A stretch of 64,000 bases of DNA from an uncultured Fibrobacter sp. (GTDB lineage Bacteria; Fibrobacterota; Fibrobacteria; Fibrobacterales; Fibrobacteraceae), in contig CAKUWY010000004.1 in the NCBI GenBank assembly GCA_934699585.1, forward strand, positions 1-64,000. The letters run 5' to 3'. The notes beneath the pieces are model-generated. The model had not been told where the DNA came from, ran no database searches, and was given only the letters and a program-made list of their open reading frames with translations. This document shows positions 44,640 through 53,566 of the stretch, in pieces (position 1 is the stretch's first letter; the number at the start of each line of letters is the position of its first letter). The translations under genes were made by a program, and so were the position numbers.

Positions 44640-45170
44640 ATGTTCAAGAAAATCGCAGAGTTTGATAACCGGGTGTCGGTCTACTGGACCAACCGGCATT
44701 TTTCGGAGAAGGTAAACGACCGGCTCCGCTTTTATGTGCGGCTTGGTGACGGCTACATCTGGGGCGCCTTTGCGCTGTTCATTCTCGTGATGGTGGGTTG
44801 GGAAAAGTTTTTGCCCATTTTGTGGCAGGCCCTGATGGCCCTGGCGGTAAGCCTCATTATTTACGAGGTGGTAAAGCTGAACACCAAGCGGCCTCGCCCC
44901 TTTGCCGCAAATCCGCAAATCAAGGCGGAAGTGCCGCCCCTGGACAAATACAGCTTTCCCTCGGGCCACACCATGAACAACTTGGCAGTGGCCAGTGCCG
45001 TCTTTTACGGCGTGCCCCGGTACGGCTGGATCATGCTGATTTTGCCCTTGACCTGGGGGCTTTTGCGGGTGTACTTTGGCGTGCACTGGCTGACGGACAT
45101 CTTGTGCGGCTTTGTGCTGGGTATCGTGAGCTTTGTGCTTGGGCACCTGCTGTGGATAATGATTTTCTAA
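44640..45170 (+). CDS. PAP2-family membrane phosphatase
   Basis: 176 residues with five or so membrane segments. The three PAP2 motifs are present: KLNTKRPRPF, FPSGHTMNN and RVYFGVHWLTD, the first Arg of motif three being conserved. Possible substrates are undecaprenyl pyrophosphate or phosphatidylglycerol phosphate. Starts the pair with the histidine phosphatase four bases downstream. Confidence 0.9.
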   Translation: MFKKIAEFDNRVSVYWTNRHFSEKVNDRLRFYVRLGDGYIWGAFALFILVMVGWEKFLPILWQALMALAVSLIIYEVVKLNTKRPRPFAANPQIKAEVPPLDKYSFPSGHTMNNLAVASAVFYGVPRYGWIMLILPLTWGLLRVYFGVHWLTDILCGFVLGIVSFVLGHLLWIMIF

Positions 45171-45174
45171 GCCG

Positions 45175-45879
45175 ATGACAAACGATTTTGTAAGTGCCCG
45201 GGCATTCTTTGAATCTCTCGCTCCCGATGAGCGGGCTTACCTGTTGGTGCGGCACGGTGAACGGAACCATATCACGCCAAAGGATCCGGATTACGGCGCC
45301 CACGTGGGGCTGACGGAGCGTGGGCGGGAGCAAGCCCTTGGTTTGGGCCGGGTTGTCTCTGCTAGTGGCAAATCGCCCGCCGATGTGTGCTTTTTCTCTA
45401 GCCCTGTGGGGCGTTGTGTGGAAACGGCCGAGTTTATCGGCAAGGGTTGCGGTGTCAAGAACCCCGAGGTAGAAAAACTGGACTGCCTGGCGGAATACTT
45501 TGTTCGAAATTATGCCGCCTATGAGGCTGTGCTGCGTGCTGGCTTTTACGAGGGTATCTGTGAGTGGCTGAGGGCAAACTCCCGTGATGCTGAAGTGACG
45601 GAGACGCAAGACGCTGATGCTCCCTTTTATCCCCTGGCGGAACGCTCCGAGGAGATGCTTTCCATGATGCTTGAAAAGGGGTATGCCCGCGTTAACGTGT
45701 TCGTGACCCACGACGCCTGGGTGGTGCCCTGCCTTACGCACTTTTGCGGTCTTAAATTTACGCCCCAGCGTTGGATGAATTTTTTGACCGGGATGGCGGT
45801 AGTGGTCGGCAACGACGGCCAGACTGTCCGGCGGATTGTTCCCGTGACAGTACTCCCTACGGGGTGGCTCCTTTTTTAG
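45175..45879 (+). CDS. Histidine phosphatase superfamily protein
   Basis: 234 residues. LVRHGERN is the catalytic RHGE motif, FSSPVGRCVETAEFI the second block, and VFVTHDAWV supplies the later His. No signal peptide. Coupled to the PAP2 gene upstream. Substrate unknown. Confidence 0.85.
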   Translation: MTNDFVSARAFFESLAPDERAYLLVRHGERNHITPKDPDYGAHVGLTERGREQALGLGRVVSASGKSPADVCFFSSPVGRCVETAEFIGKGCGVKNPEVEKLDCLAEYFVRNYAAYEAVLRAGFYEGICEWLRANSRDAEVTETQDADAPFYPLAERSEEMLSMMLEKGYARVNVFVTHDAWVVPCLTHFCGLKFTPQRWMNFLTGMAVVVGNDGQTVRRIVPVTVLPTGWLLF

Positions 45880-45973
45880 GTCTTTTGCCCGGTCAGTCCA
45901 TTTACTTTGGACGTGATTTATATACATTTTGACCAATGACCTTAACCTATCTGTAGATAATAAGAGGTTCTTT

Positions 45974-48427
45974 ATGGGTTTTAATTTCCGAGGGCTGGCC
46001 TTTAAGCAGTCCATGATGATCTTGGCGGCTATTACGGTCGTGTTTGGCTTGATTTTTGCCATCATGGGCCAAAAGACTCAGGATATACTGAACAAGATTA
46101 CCATCGAAAACGGTGAGGAAACCAGCCGGGCCAATGTGAATTACATTGACAAGCTGTTCAATTCAGGGAAACTTGTGGGCGATGACATTGCAGAAACCCT
46201 GGGCAAGAGGAGAATGGCCAAGGCGGATTTGGATACCTTTCTGTTGCATTCCCTTACCAACGCCCGTAACCTGATTCCCCAGATTGTGGCTGTGGTGCTG
46301 GTCTATGAACCTGGCATGGGACCGGAAACTCCCAAGGGTGAATTTATGCGTCTTGCCCGCTTTACCGAAAACGAAATCCGCCTGGTTACGGGAGCCAATT
46401 ACCAGGACAAGGAATGGTATTCCAGCACCAAGGAAGCTAGGACCAGCCGTTGGCAGGAACCTTTTATCGGTGAGTTTGTTCCCGAACCCATTGCCGTCTA
46501 TACCGTCCCTATTTTCCAAAAGGATAAAAATGGCGATGACGTTTTGGCGGGTGTTCTGGCCATTGATATGTCTATTGAGTTCCTTAAAGACGAAATCGCG
46601 ACGATTCCCGTTTCCAACGGGGGCTATGCCCTGATTACCTCGGAAAATAATGTGGCTGTCGCTTACCCTAAAAGCATTGCTCAAGGGAAAAGAAATCGTG
46701 AAATAGTGGTCAAGGAAATCCGTGGCAACAGTACCATTGACTTTGACCGAAAAAACAGGGATTCGAGCGGGCTGTTTATGGGAACGGTGGCTGGCGGAGA
46801 GGAATCGGCCGTTTACTACACCAAAATCAACTCCAACAATTGGACCTTTATGGTGGTGTGGCCCGTCCAGAAGTTTTTACAAGACCAGAGAGACACCCGC
46901 AAGCTTTTCTTGATACTTGCCCTGGGTGGTTATGGCGTTATCCTTGTCATCATCTTGCTGATTTCTTTCAGAGTGGCAAAGCCTCTCAAGGAACTCGTTT
47001 TTGCGGCAAAGAAACTTGGCGGTGGAAATTTCGATGTGGATATTCCGAAGGTTTCTGGCCGTGACGAGGTGGCGGAATTTGCAACGGCGTTCTCGAACAT
47101 GCTTTCTACGCTCAAGGCGCATATCGAAAAAGAGAAAGACATGAAACGGATTGAGCGGGAACTGGACCTTGCCCGCAATATCCAGCTTTCCATGTTGCCC
47201 GGAGCCGAGCGCGACGAAAATTCCGAAGACGACCGCCATGAACTAGCCCCCTTCTTGCTCCCCGCAAAAGAAGTGGGAGGCGATTTCTACGATTTCTTCA
47301 AGATAGACAACGATCATCTTTGCGTTGTGGTGGGCGATGTTTCCGGAAAGGGCGTTGCAGCGGCTCTGTTCATGATGGTGGCTCGAATAATCCTCCGTAC
47401 CATGTCGAAGAACTTGAAGTCCGTAGTGGATGCCTTCAACAAAACGAACTATGCCCTGGCAAAGCGGAACAACCTGATGATGTTCGTGACGGTCTGGGCG
47501 GGAATTATCGATTTGCGCACGGGACATGTGGAGTTTGCCTCTGCCGGACACAATCCTCCTGCGGTCCGCCACGAAGATGGCTCGGTGGAGTTTATCCCTA
47601 GCCGCTCTGAGCTGGTTATGGCCGCCATGGAAGATACCGTATATACCAAGCAGACCTATGACCTCAAGAAAGGCGATACCCTGTTCCTCTACACCGATGG
47701 CGTGACGGAAGCGACCAATGACAAGGATGAACTGTTTGGCAACGACAGGCTTCTGGATGCCTTGAAAAGGGGTGGCCGGCAGAACACTTCTGACACGTGC
47801 ACGCAGGTCAAGAGGGAGCTGGACGGCTTTGTGCTGAAGGCTCCGCAGTTCGATGACATTACCATGCTTGCTGTTAAGTTCAACGGAAGTGACGAACCCG
47901 TATGGGAACGCTACGAAAAGACGGTGAACGTGGCCGAAAACGACAAGGGCGCTCTCAAGTCCTTTGTGCAGGATATCCTCACTCCTATGGACGGCGCAAA
48001 GAAAATGCAGATGAAGGACGCCTGGGAACGTTACGAAAAGATTGTGGACGTTGTTCCCGAGAACCAGGATATTCTGACGGCGTTTGTGGAAGGGATTCTT
48101 GCTCCCATGGAAGGCTCCATGAAATCCCAGATGCAAATCAATATCGCCATCGATGAAATCTACAGTAACATTGTCAAGTTCTCGGGTGCTACCGAGGTGA
48201 CCTTGATTGTGGAAGTCCGCAAGGCGACGCTTTCGGCAAGGCTTACCTTTATCGACAACGGTAAGCCCTACGATCCTATCAAACAGGCGGACCCTGACGT
48301 GACCCTGCCTCTTGAAGAAAGGGACATCGGAGGCCTCGGGATATTTATCGTGAAAAAGACTATGGACAGTGTATGTTACCGCAGGAACGGCGACAAGAAC
48401 GAACTGGCCATCACCAAGACTTTGTAA
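45974..48427 (+). CDS. Sensor PP2C phosphatase with C-terminal anti-sigma-type ATPase domain (RsbU-RsbW fusion)
   Basis: About 817 residues from the ATG at 45974, which has AAGAGG before it; 45929 is an alternative. Order: membrane helix, dCache-like sensor (~30-295, with YSSTKEARTSRWQEPFIGEF), second helix (LFLILALGGYGVILVIILLIS), HAMP, SpoIIE PP2C domain (LPAKEVGGDFYDFF, VVVGDVSGKGVAAALFM, ASAGHNPP, LFLYTDGVTEA, FDDITMLAV), then an RsbW-like HATPase (INIAIDEIYSNI, DNGKPYDP, GGLGIFIV). The first 40 residues of the last domain are duplicated (WERYEKTVNV / WERYEKIVDV). With the STAS gene downstream it forms a partner-switching module. Confidence 0.9.
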   Translation: MGFNFRGLAFKQSMMILAAITVVFGLIFAIMGQKTQDILNKITIENGEETSRANVNYIDKLFNSGKLVGDDIAETLGKRRMAKADLDTFLLHSLTNARNLIPQIVAVVLVYEPGMGPETPKGEFMRLARFTENEIRLVTGANYQDKEWYSSTKEARTSRWQEPFIGEFVPEPIAVYTVPIFQKDKNGDDVLAGVLAIDMSIEFLKDEIATIPVSNGGYALITSENNVAVAYPKSIAQGKRNREIVVKEIRGNSTIDFDRKNRDSSGLFMGTVAGGEESAVYYTKINSNNWTFMVVWPVQKFLQDQRDTRKLFLILALGGYGVILVIILLISFRVAKPLKELVFAAKKLGGGNFDVDIPKVSGRDEVAEFATAFSNMLSTLKAHIEKEKDMKRIERELDLARNIQLSMLPGAERDENSEDDRHELAPFLLPAKEVGGDFYDFFKIDNDHLCVVVGDVSGKGVAAALFMMVARIILRTMSKNLKSVVDAFNKTNYALAKRNNLMMFVTVWAGIIDLRTGHVEFASAGHNPPAVRHEDGSVEFIPSRSELVMAAMEDTVYTKQTYDLKKGDTLFLYTDGVTEATNDKDELFGNDRLLDALKRGGRQNTSDTCTQVKRELDGFVLKAPQFDDITMLAVKFNGSDEPVWERYEKTVNVAENDKGALKSFVQDILTPMDGAKKMQMKDAWERYEKIVDVVPENQDILTAFVEGILAPMEGSMKSQMQINIAIDEIYSNIVKFSGATEVTLIVEVRKATLSARLTFIDNGKPYDPIKQADPDVTLPLEERDIGGLGIFIVKKTMDSVCYRRNGDKNELAITKTL

Positions 48428-48446
48428 ATAAAAAAGGAACAATCTT

Positions 48447-48743
48447 ATGCAGATTACCAAGACTACTGAAAACGATAAACTGACCCTTTCCCTTGAAGGT
48501 CGCTTGGACACCTTGACTGCCCCGCTGCTGGAAGCGGAAGTCGTGGGCAAGCTGGACGGGGTGAAAACTCTGGTGTTTGATTTCCAGAACCTGGCCTACG
48601 TTTCTTCGGCAGGACTTCGAATCTTGTTTATGGCCCAGAAGGTCATGAGCAAGCAGGGCCAGATGATTCTGAGAAACGTGAATTCCGACATCAACGACAT
48701 TTTCAGGGTTACGGGTTTTAGCAATATCTTGACAATTGAATGA
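48447..48743 (+). CDS. STAS-domain anti-sigma factor antagonist
   Basis: 98 residues, an RsbV/SpoIIAA-type single domain. Conserved VFDFQNLAYVSSAGLRIL holds the serine that is phosphorylated by an RsbW-type kinase and dephosphorylated by RsbU-type PP2C. Lies 19 bases after the fusion gene, so both are most likely one operon and cognate partners. Confidence 0.93.
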   Translation: MQITKTTENDKLTLSLEGRLDTLTAPLLEAEVVGKLDGVKTLVFDFQNLAYVSSAGLRILFMAQKVMSKQGQMILRNVNSDINDIFRVTGFSNILTIE

Positions 48744-48799
48744 TGTCTAGGGAATAATCCTGTTTAGTACCGAAAAAATTATTTTGTTATAATTTTGGT

Positions 48800-49068
48800 A
48801 TGAATTCTTCACGACACGCGAAAATACACAGCATCGCCGTTCTGATTGTGACGGCCCTGATTTTGCAGGCGACTGTGGCCGTGCAGTATTTCTCGACGCG
48901 TAATGGACTGAACCTTACATGAGCCGTTACTACGCGATACTGATGTCCACCTATGCTTACCCTGTGCGGAACGCTGAGGGCGAGGCGGTGACGGATTTTG
49001 TGTGCGGTGCAGAACAGAGCGACGACCAGACTGTGCTGGCCATACTGTACAAGGGACCTGCGGTCTAG
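48800..49068 (+). pseudogene. Remnant of a second dCache-SpoIIE sensor phosphatase
   Basis: Two short overlapping frames. 48800-48922 encodes an N-terminal signal anchor (HSIAVLIVTALILQATVAVQYFSTRNGL). 48919-49068 encodes 49 residues that begin like a dCache strand (LMSTYAYPVRNAEGEA) and end like a SpoIIE C-terminus: VTDFVCGAEQSDDQTVLAILYKG against LDGFVLKAPQFDDITMLAVKFNG of the intact upstream gene. The middle of the gene has been deleted. Confidence 0.7.
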
Positions 49069-49099
49069 ACCTAAATTGGCAATGCGTTAAATTCGGTCC

Positions 49100-50650
49100 C
49101 TATTTCACCTTGACAACTTTGTTTACGCCATTAATCTGTACGATAAACGTTCCGGCGTAGGGCATTTCAAAAGATACGGACGGCGTGTTGGCCGTACCTT
49201 GCCGAAGTACGCTGCCTCGAAGGTCGAATATGGCGAACTTGCTGTTGGGCTGCATGCCATCTATCTTGATGAGCCTTGCCTCGGCAATGGCGTAGACGGT
49301 GCCTGCGGAAAGCGTTTTTCTGGCGAGTGCTTCTGGCGACTTACCGTCGCCGGAGTCTTCTCCCGAAGAACCCGATTGCCGTTTTTCCAAAACGGGGTGC
49401 TTGTCCTGGGCGAGATCTTGATACCAGACGGAACCGTTTATGCTGTCCAACTCAAAATTCTGTAGGGCTGTAAGGAGTGTACCGTCTTCAAACTTGGAGG
49501 GTGCGACTTCCTTTCCATAGAAGATGGAGGTGTCGTTATAAAGCGTGTCCTTGACGAAGAAGGCGTTTTCGAGTTCGTGGCGGTCTGCGGGGTGAAGCTC
49601 TCCCAGTATGCCGTAATACTTGGTGTAACTCCCTGAGGGACTAATTGTTCCAACATTGAAGGAATTGTAGATGTAGATCCATTGATCTTCGCCACGTTCG
49701 GTGGTGGACCCTATGATGCCGCCTATGTGGCTACTTGCGGCGAGTGTTCCGCTGTTATAGGAATTTACGATTTTGCTTTCGGCATAGCCGGCATAACCGA
49801 CAAGGCCTCCGGCTGATTCGTAGCCTTTTACGTTACCCTTGTTGTAGGATTCCGTTATCTTTATGTTGCAGAGGAAGTTGCCCGAAACATACCCGACAAG
49901 ACCTCCGGCATTGCGGTTAGTTGTTTCAATATTTGCATTATTGAAGGAACGTTTGATGGTGACGTCGTCGGCTTGGCCTATGAATCCGCCTATGTAGGAT
50001 TTTCCCGTGACTTTTCCGGACATGTGAGATTCTTCAATGATTGTCCCGGCATCATTTAAACCGATGAAACCACCGACACCGAAGGAGCTACGCGAGAGCA
50101 CGGTTCCCGAGAAGGTGGACTTCTTTATGGTGATTCCGTATCTTGTGTTCCCTTTTGCGTAGTTTTCTCCGACAAAACCGCCCACGTAATGGTAAACTGT
50201 GGAATGACCGTCTTCGATGTAGGAATCCATGATGTGCAGGTCTTCTATGGTTCCTCCAAAGGTCCCGAAGAAACCGATATCCTTATGTTCGCTGTCGTCT
50301 TGCTTGACGAAAAGTCCTGAAATGGTATGGCCGTTACCCTTGATTGTGCCGTGGAACCCGGTTACGGGAACCCACGGGATATAGGAAGCCGTGTCACCGG
50401 CAAGGTCTCCGTCTGAATTCAGGACATTCTTGTTGACCACGATGTCTTTTGTGAGCTCCATACATCCCGTTGTGTCGGTTTCAAAACCGTTGGTTCCCAT
50501 TCGTGCAGCGGCGAAGCCATAAAGTTCCTCGGCGGAGCCTACTTGAAAGCAGTCGTCTTTTACGGATGGTTTTTTGGGGGTGATGGTCGTTTCCTGTGCC
50601 AACAGGGCGGATGTAGCCAAAAGGGGTAGTAGGGCAAGGGACTTTTTCAT
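49100..50650 (-). CDS. GLUG-repeat surface protein with C-terminal sorting-type domain
   Basis: 516 residues from the ATG at 50650, preceded by AAGGA; the frame extends to 50806 without a signal. Signal peptide MKKSLALLPLLATSALLAQE. The middle consists of GLUG-type repeats (GGFIGLNDAG, GGFIGQADD, GGLVGYVSG, GGLVGYAGY, GGIIGSTTE), expected to form a beta-helix. The last ~75 residues (FAIFDLRGSVLRQG...GTFIVQINGVNKVVKVK) resemble type IX-type C-terminal sorting domains found on surface proteins. Probably a secreted adhesin or surface protein. Confidence 0.85.
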   Translation of the reverse strand: MKKSLALLPLLATSALLAQETTITPKKPSVKDDCFQVGSAEELYGFAAARMGTNGFETDTTGCMELTKDIVVNKNVLNSDGDLAGDTASYIPWVPVTGFHGTIKGNGHTISGLFVKQDDSEHKDIGFFGTFGGTIEDLHIMDSYIEDGHSTVYHYVGGFVGENYAKGNTRYGITIKKSTFSGTVLSRSSFGVGGFIGLNDAGTIIEESHMSGKVTGKSYIGGFIGQADDVTIKRSFNNANIETTNRNAGGLVGYVSGNFLCNIKITESYNKGNVKGYESAGGLVGYAGYAESKIVNSYNSGTLAASSHIGGIIGSTTERGEDQWIYIYNSFNVGTISPSGSYTKYYGILGELHPADRHELENAFFVKDTLYNDTSIFYGKEVAPSKFEDGTLLTALQNFELDSINGSVWYQDLAQDKHPVLEKRQSGSSGEDSGDGKSPEALARKTLSAGTVYAIAEARLIKIDGMQPNSKFAIFDLRGSVLRQGTANTPSVSFEMPYAGTFIVQINGVNKVVKVK

Positions 50651-50814
50651 AATTTTTTTTCCTTTTGGCGCAAAGATAGTAGTGCAAGTGGCAAAATGCA
50701 ACAAAAAAGAACATTTTGGGAACACTTTTTTTATTGGGCTTCGGCTTCTTTTTCTATCTTTCCACCCGTTGATTTTTATTAACAGTTCACTTAAATAAAT
50801 GGACAAATTCCAAT

Positions 50815-51687
50815 ATGAACGAAACAGAACAAATCACAGCTGATTCCTCGGCCCAGGTTGTGGATTCTGCACCTCAGGATGCAGCGATTGCGGCCGCCGT
50901 TGAAGCTGCTGAACAACCGGCGCTTGTGGCAAGCGAACCTGCGGCACAGGTGAAGGGCAAGTTCGACGAACAGCTCGCTCTGATGCAGGCTTCCGATGCC
51001 GCCCAGGTGCAGGCCCAGCTCTCCATGCCCCACATGGACGATTCCATGGTCTACAAGATTGTGGAAACCCATGCTGGCAACCACGCCGTGCTTTACAAGA
51101 CTTACGAACAGGCAGTGCTTGCCCGCGACGTCCGCGATTCTATCGAGAATGCCGCCGGCCACAAGGTGCTCCCCATCGCGAAGGCGAAGCTCGGGTCCAC
51201 CTACTGCAAGGGCGAATATTCCACCGAACAGGGCTGCAAGGGCGAAGCCGACACCTTCGGCATCGGTTCCCTAGTAGAGTTCCAGGCCACGGGCCTCATC
51301 GTGGTGATGGTGGTTATCATTGGCCTCACGGTGCTCTGCTACCTCATGAGCTTCATTATGGCGAAGCTGGGTCTCAACAAGATCAAGGCTCCGGCACCTG
51401 CGGTCAAGGCTGCTCCCGCTAGCGCTGCCGCTGCCCCGAAGACCATCGGCCCTGCCCACTGTGACTGGGACCCGAACGCGAAGAGCGTCCACCCGGGCTT
51501 CACCAACAAGCAGCTCCAGGCTTTCCTCGGCATTGCCGCCGTGGCCGCCCTGGAAGAACACCCCGGCATGACCAACGATCAGTTCCTTGCCCTGGTGACC
51601 GCCGCTGCGACCCAGGCCATTGGTCAGCCCTGCCGCGTGACCGCCTACAGAAACATTAACTCCCCTGCTTGGACCATTGTCAAGTAA
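50815..51687 (+). CDS. OadG-type subunit of sodium-pumping decarboxylase, extended
   Basis: 290 residues. The only membrane helix (GLIVVMVVIIGLTVLCYLMSFIMAKLG, about residues 163-185) is the OadG anchor, followed by an Ala/Pro linker and a soluble C-terminus. The first ~160 residues, Ala/Gln-rich then cysteine-containing, are much longer than the usual short OadG head. First of three genes with the biotin carrier and OadB. Confidence 0.85.
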   Translation: MNETEQITADSSAQVVDSAPQDAAIAAAVEAAEQPALVASEPAAQVKGKFDEQLALMQASDAAQVQAQLSMPHMDDSMVYKIVETHAGNHAVLYKTYEQAVLARDVRDSIENAAGHKVLPIAKAKLGSTYCKGEYSTEQGCKGEADTFGIGSLVEFQATGLIVVMVVIIGLTVLCYLMSFIMAKLGLNKIKAPAPAVKAAPASAAAAPKTIGPAHCDWDPNAKSVHPGFTNKQLQAFLGIAAVAALEEHPGMTNDQFLALVTAAATQAIGQPCRVTAYRNINSPAWTIVK

Positions 51688-51733
51688 GGCAAACTTTTAA
51701 AACTCAACAGGCTTAAAGCCAGGAAAAATCAAA

Positions 51734-52093
51734 ATGAAGAAAACAGTCCGTATCAGTTTCGAAGGCAAGACCTACGACGTCGAAGTAGAAGTTCTTGATT
51801 CCGCCGTTGCCGCAGCTCCTGCCGCTCCCGTGGCCGCTGCCCCCGCTGCCGCTCCTGCCGCAGCCCCTGCCGCTGCCGGTGGTACCGAAGTGAAGTGCCC
51901 GCTGGCCGGTTCCGTGTTCAAGCTGAAGGTCAAGGTTGGCGATAAGGTTGAAGCCAACCAGGAAGTGGCTATCATCGAAGCTCTCAAGATGGAAAACCCG
52001 GTGGTGGCTCCTTGCGCCGGTACCGTGAACTCCATCGCCGTCAAGGAAACCGATACCGTCGTTGACGGTCAGACCCTCATGACCATTGCCTAA
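51734..52093 (+). CDS. Biotin carboxyl carrier protein of decarboxylase
   Basis: 119 residues: an N-terminal KKTVRISFEGKTYDVEVEV strand, an Ala/Pro hinge of about 30 residues, then the biotinyl domain with EALKMENPV, where Lys is biotinylated. Carries carboxybiotin between the carboxyltransferase (not in this window) and OadB. Confidence 0.95.
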   Translation: MKKTVRISFEGKTYDVEVEVLDSAVAAAPAAPVAAAPAAAPAAAPAAAGGTEVKCPLAGSVFKLKVKVGDKVEANQEVAIIEALKMENPVVAPCAGTVNSIAVKETDTVVDGQTLMTIA

Positions 52094-52106
52094 GAGGTAC
52101 AGTTAA

Positions 52107-53267
52107 ATGAGTTCACTCTTAAATTCGGTCGTTGAGTTCGCAGGCGACACCGGATTCGCATACGTTACCGGCCCTATGGTGATCATGTGGATCGTGAGTT
52201 TCGTCCTGATGTACTTGGCGATTGTCAAAAAGTACGAGCCGCTGCTGCTCTTGCCGATTTCCCTCGGCGCGCTGGCGGTGAATATCCCGAGTGCCGGGTT
52301 CTACGACGGCGGCTGGAGCATCGAAGGCATGTTCACGCCCACTGCCGGCCTCTACTACTACATCAGCCAGGGTATCCATCTGGAACTGTTCCCGCCCATT
52401 ATCTTCTTGGGCGTGGGCGCCATGACGGACTTTGGACCGCTTATCGCCAACCCCCGCACGCTGCTTCTTGGCGGTGGCGCCCAGTTCGGCGTGTTCGCGA
52501 CCATGTTCTGTGCCGTGGCTTTCGGTGGCTTTACTCTCGGTGAAGCGGCCTCCATCGGCATCATCGGCGGCGCCGACGGTCCCACCTCCATCTTCACTGC
52601 GAACAAACTCGCAAAGCACCTGATTGGACCTATCGCCGTGGCGGCCTACACCTACATGGCTCTCGTTCCGCTGATTCAGCCGCCTATCATGCGGCTCATG
52701 ACCAACGACAAGGAACGTAAGATCCGTATGAAGGCTCTGCGCCAGGTGTCTAAGGCTGAACGTATCGTGTTCGCCGTGATGGTGATGATCGTCTGCATCC
52801 TAGTGGTGCCCGACGCTTCTGCCCTTATCATCATGCTCATGCTCGGCAACATCTTCAAGGAAGCCGGCGTCGTGGAACGTCTCGTGAAGACCTCCTCCAA
52901 CGAGCTCATGAACATTGTGACCATCTTCCTCGGTACTTCCGTGGGTCTCACCATGTCTGCCGACATCTTCTTGAAGCCGCAGACTCTTATGATTATCGCC
53001 ATGGGCGTTGTGGCTTTCGGTTTCTCGACGGCTGCAGGCTTGTTCCTCGCGAAGATCATGAACTGGTGCTCCCCGAAGAACCCCGTGAACCCGCTCATCG
53101 GTTCTGCCGGCGTGTCCGCCGTGCCGATGGCCGCACGTGTTTCCCAGGTGGAAGGTGCCAAGTATGATCCGCAGAACTTCTTGCTGATGCACGCCATGGG
53201 CCCGAACGTGGCCGGCGTTATCGGTACCGCAGTCTGCGCTGGTTATATGATTAGCCGCCTGAGCTAG
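52107..53267 (+). CDS. oadB: Sodium ion-translocating decarboxylase beta subunit
   Basis: 386 residues, polytopic. Matches OadB/MmdB: FLGVGAMTDFGPLIANP, GIIGGADGPTSIF (substrate/ion region) and the C-terminal GPNVAGVIGTAVCAGYM. Decarboxylates carboxybiotin and exports sodium. Likely substrate of the complex is oxaloacetate or methylmalonyl-CoA, the latter fitting succinate/propionate metabolism; the alpha subunit is not adjacent. Confidence 0.96.
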   Translation: MSSLLNSVVEFAGDTGFAYVTGPMVIMWIVSFVLMYLAIVKKYEPLLLLPISLGALAVNIPSAGFYDGGWSIEGMFTPTAGLYYYISQGIHLELFPPIIFLGVGAMTDFGPLIANPRTLLLGGGAQFGVFATMFCAVAFGGFTLGEAASIGIIGGADGPTSIFTANKLAKHLIGPIAVAAYTYMALVPLIQPPIMRLMTNDKERKIRMKALRQVSKAERIVFAVMVMIVCILVVPDASALIIMLMLGNIFKEAGVVERLVKTSSNELMNIVTIFLGTSVGLTMSADIFLKPQTLMIIAMGVVAFGFSTAAGLFLAKIMNWCSPKNPVNPLIGSAGVSAVPMAARVSQVEGAKYDPQNFLLMHAMGPNVAGVIGTAVCAGYMISRLS

Positions 53268-53277
53268 CCGACAATAC

Positions 53278-53304
53278 GTCATCCTCGCGAAGGCGAGGAT
53301 CTCC
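53278..53304. repeat. Dispersed stem-loop repeat
   Basis: GTC, ATCCTCGC, loop GAAG, GCGAGGAT, CTCC: the reverse orientation of the copies at 32534, 37747 and 43261. Confidence 0.75.
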
Positions 53305-53310
53305 ATGCAA

Positions 53311-53350
53311 AGGAAAAGCCTCCGACTCGTTCGGAGGCTCCTTTTTTTGC
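53311..53350 (+). terminator. Terminator after oadB
   Basis: AGCCTCCGA and TCGGAGGCT arms around CTCGT, followed by CCTTTTTTTG. Confidence 0.85.
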
Positions 53351-53360
53351 TTGCTGGAAA

Positions 53361-53395
53361 CAAAAAAAATCCCGCGAGAAATCGCGGGATTTTGA
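53361..53395 (-). terminator. Terminator of tRNA-His
   Basis: AATCCCGCGA-GAAA-TCGCGGGATT; on the minus strand the hairpin is followed by a run of T (plus-strand AAAAAAAA at 53362-53369). Confidence 0.85.
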
Positions 53396-53397
53396 AG

Positions 53398-53472
53398 GGT
53401 GGGTGACCGGACTCGAACCGACAACATCCAGAATCACAATCTGGGACTCTAACCAATTGAGCTACACCCACC
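53398..53472 (-). tRNA. tRNA-His (GTG)
   Basis: Read on the minus strand: acceptor GTGGGTG pairs with CACCCAC, with an extra G at -1 opposite the discriminator C, the identity mark of tRNA-His. D arm TAGCTCAATTGGTTAGAG; anticodon stem CCAGA/TCTGG with loop TTGTGAT, anticodon GTG; T arm GTCGGTTCGAGTCCGGT. CCA is not encoded. Confidence 0.96.
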
Positions 53473-53498
53473 ATGAGTGTGAGCCCAAATATAAAAAA

Positions 53499-53525
53499 GC
53501 CACCCCAAATTTCAAGGGGTGGTTT
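53499..53525 (-). terminator. Terminator of the zinc-ribbon gene
   Basis: GCCACCCC-AAATTTCAA-GGGGTGGT; on the minus strand CCACCCC...GGGGTGGC is followed by TTTTTTATATT. Confidence 0.8.
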
Positions 53526-53566
53526 CCATTTTTAAGAGGAAAGGGCCGTTTTAGGGGCGCTGGCGG

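Noticed and set aside
53398..53472. tRNA-His as an integration site of a mobile element
   Set aside because: No integrase, no duplicated 3' tRNA segment and no foreign genes beside it.
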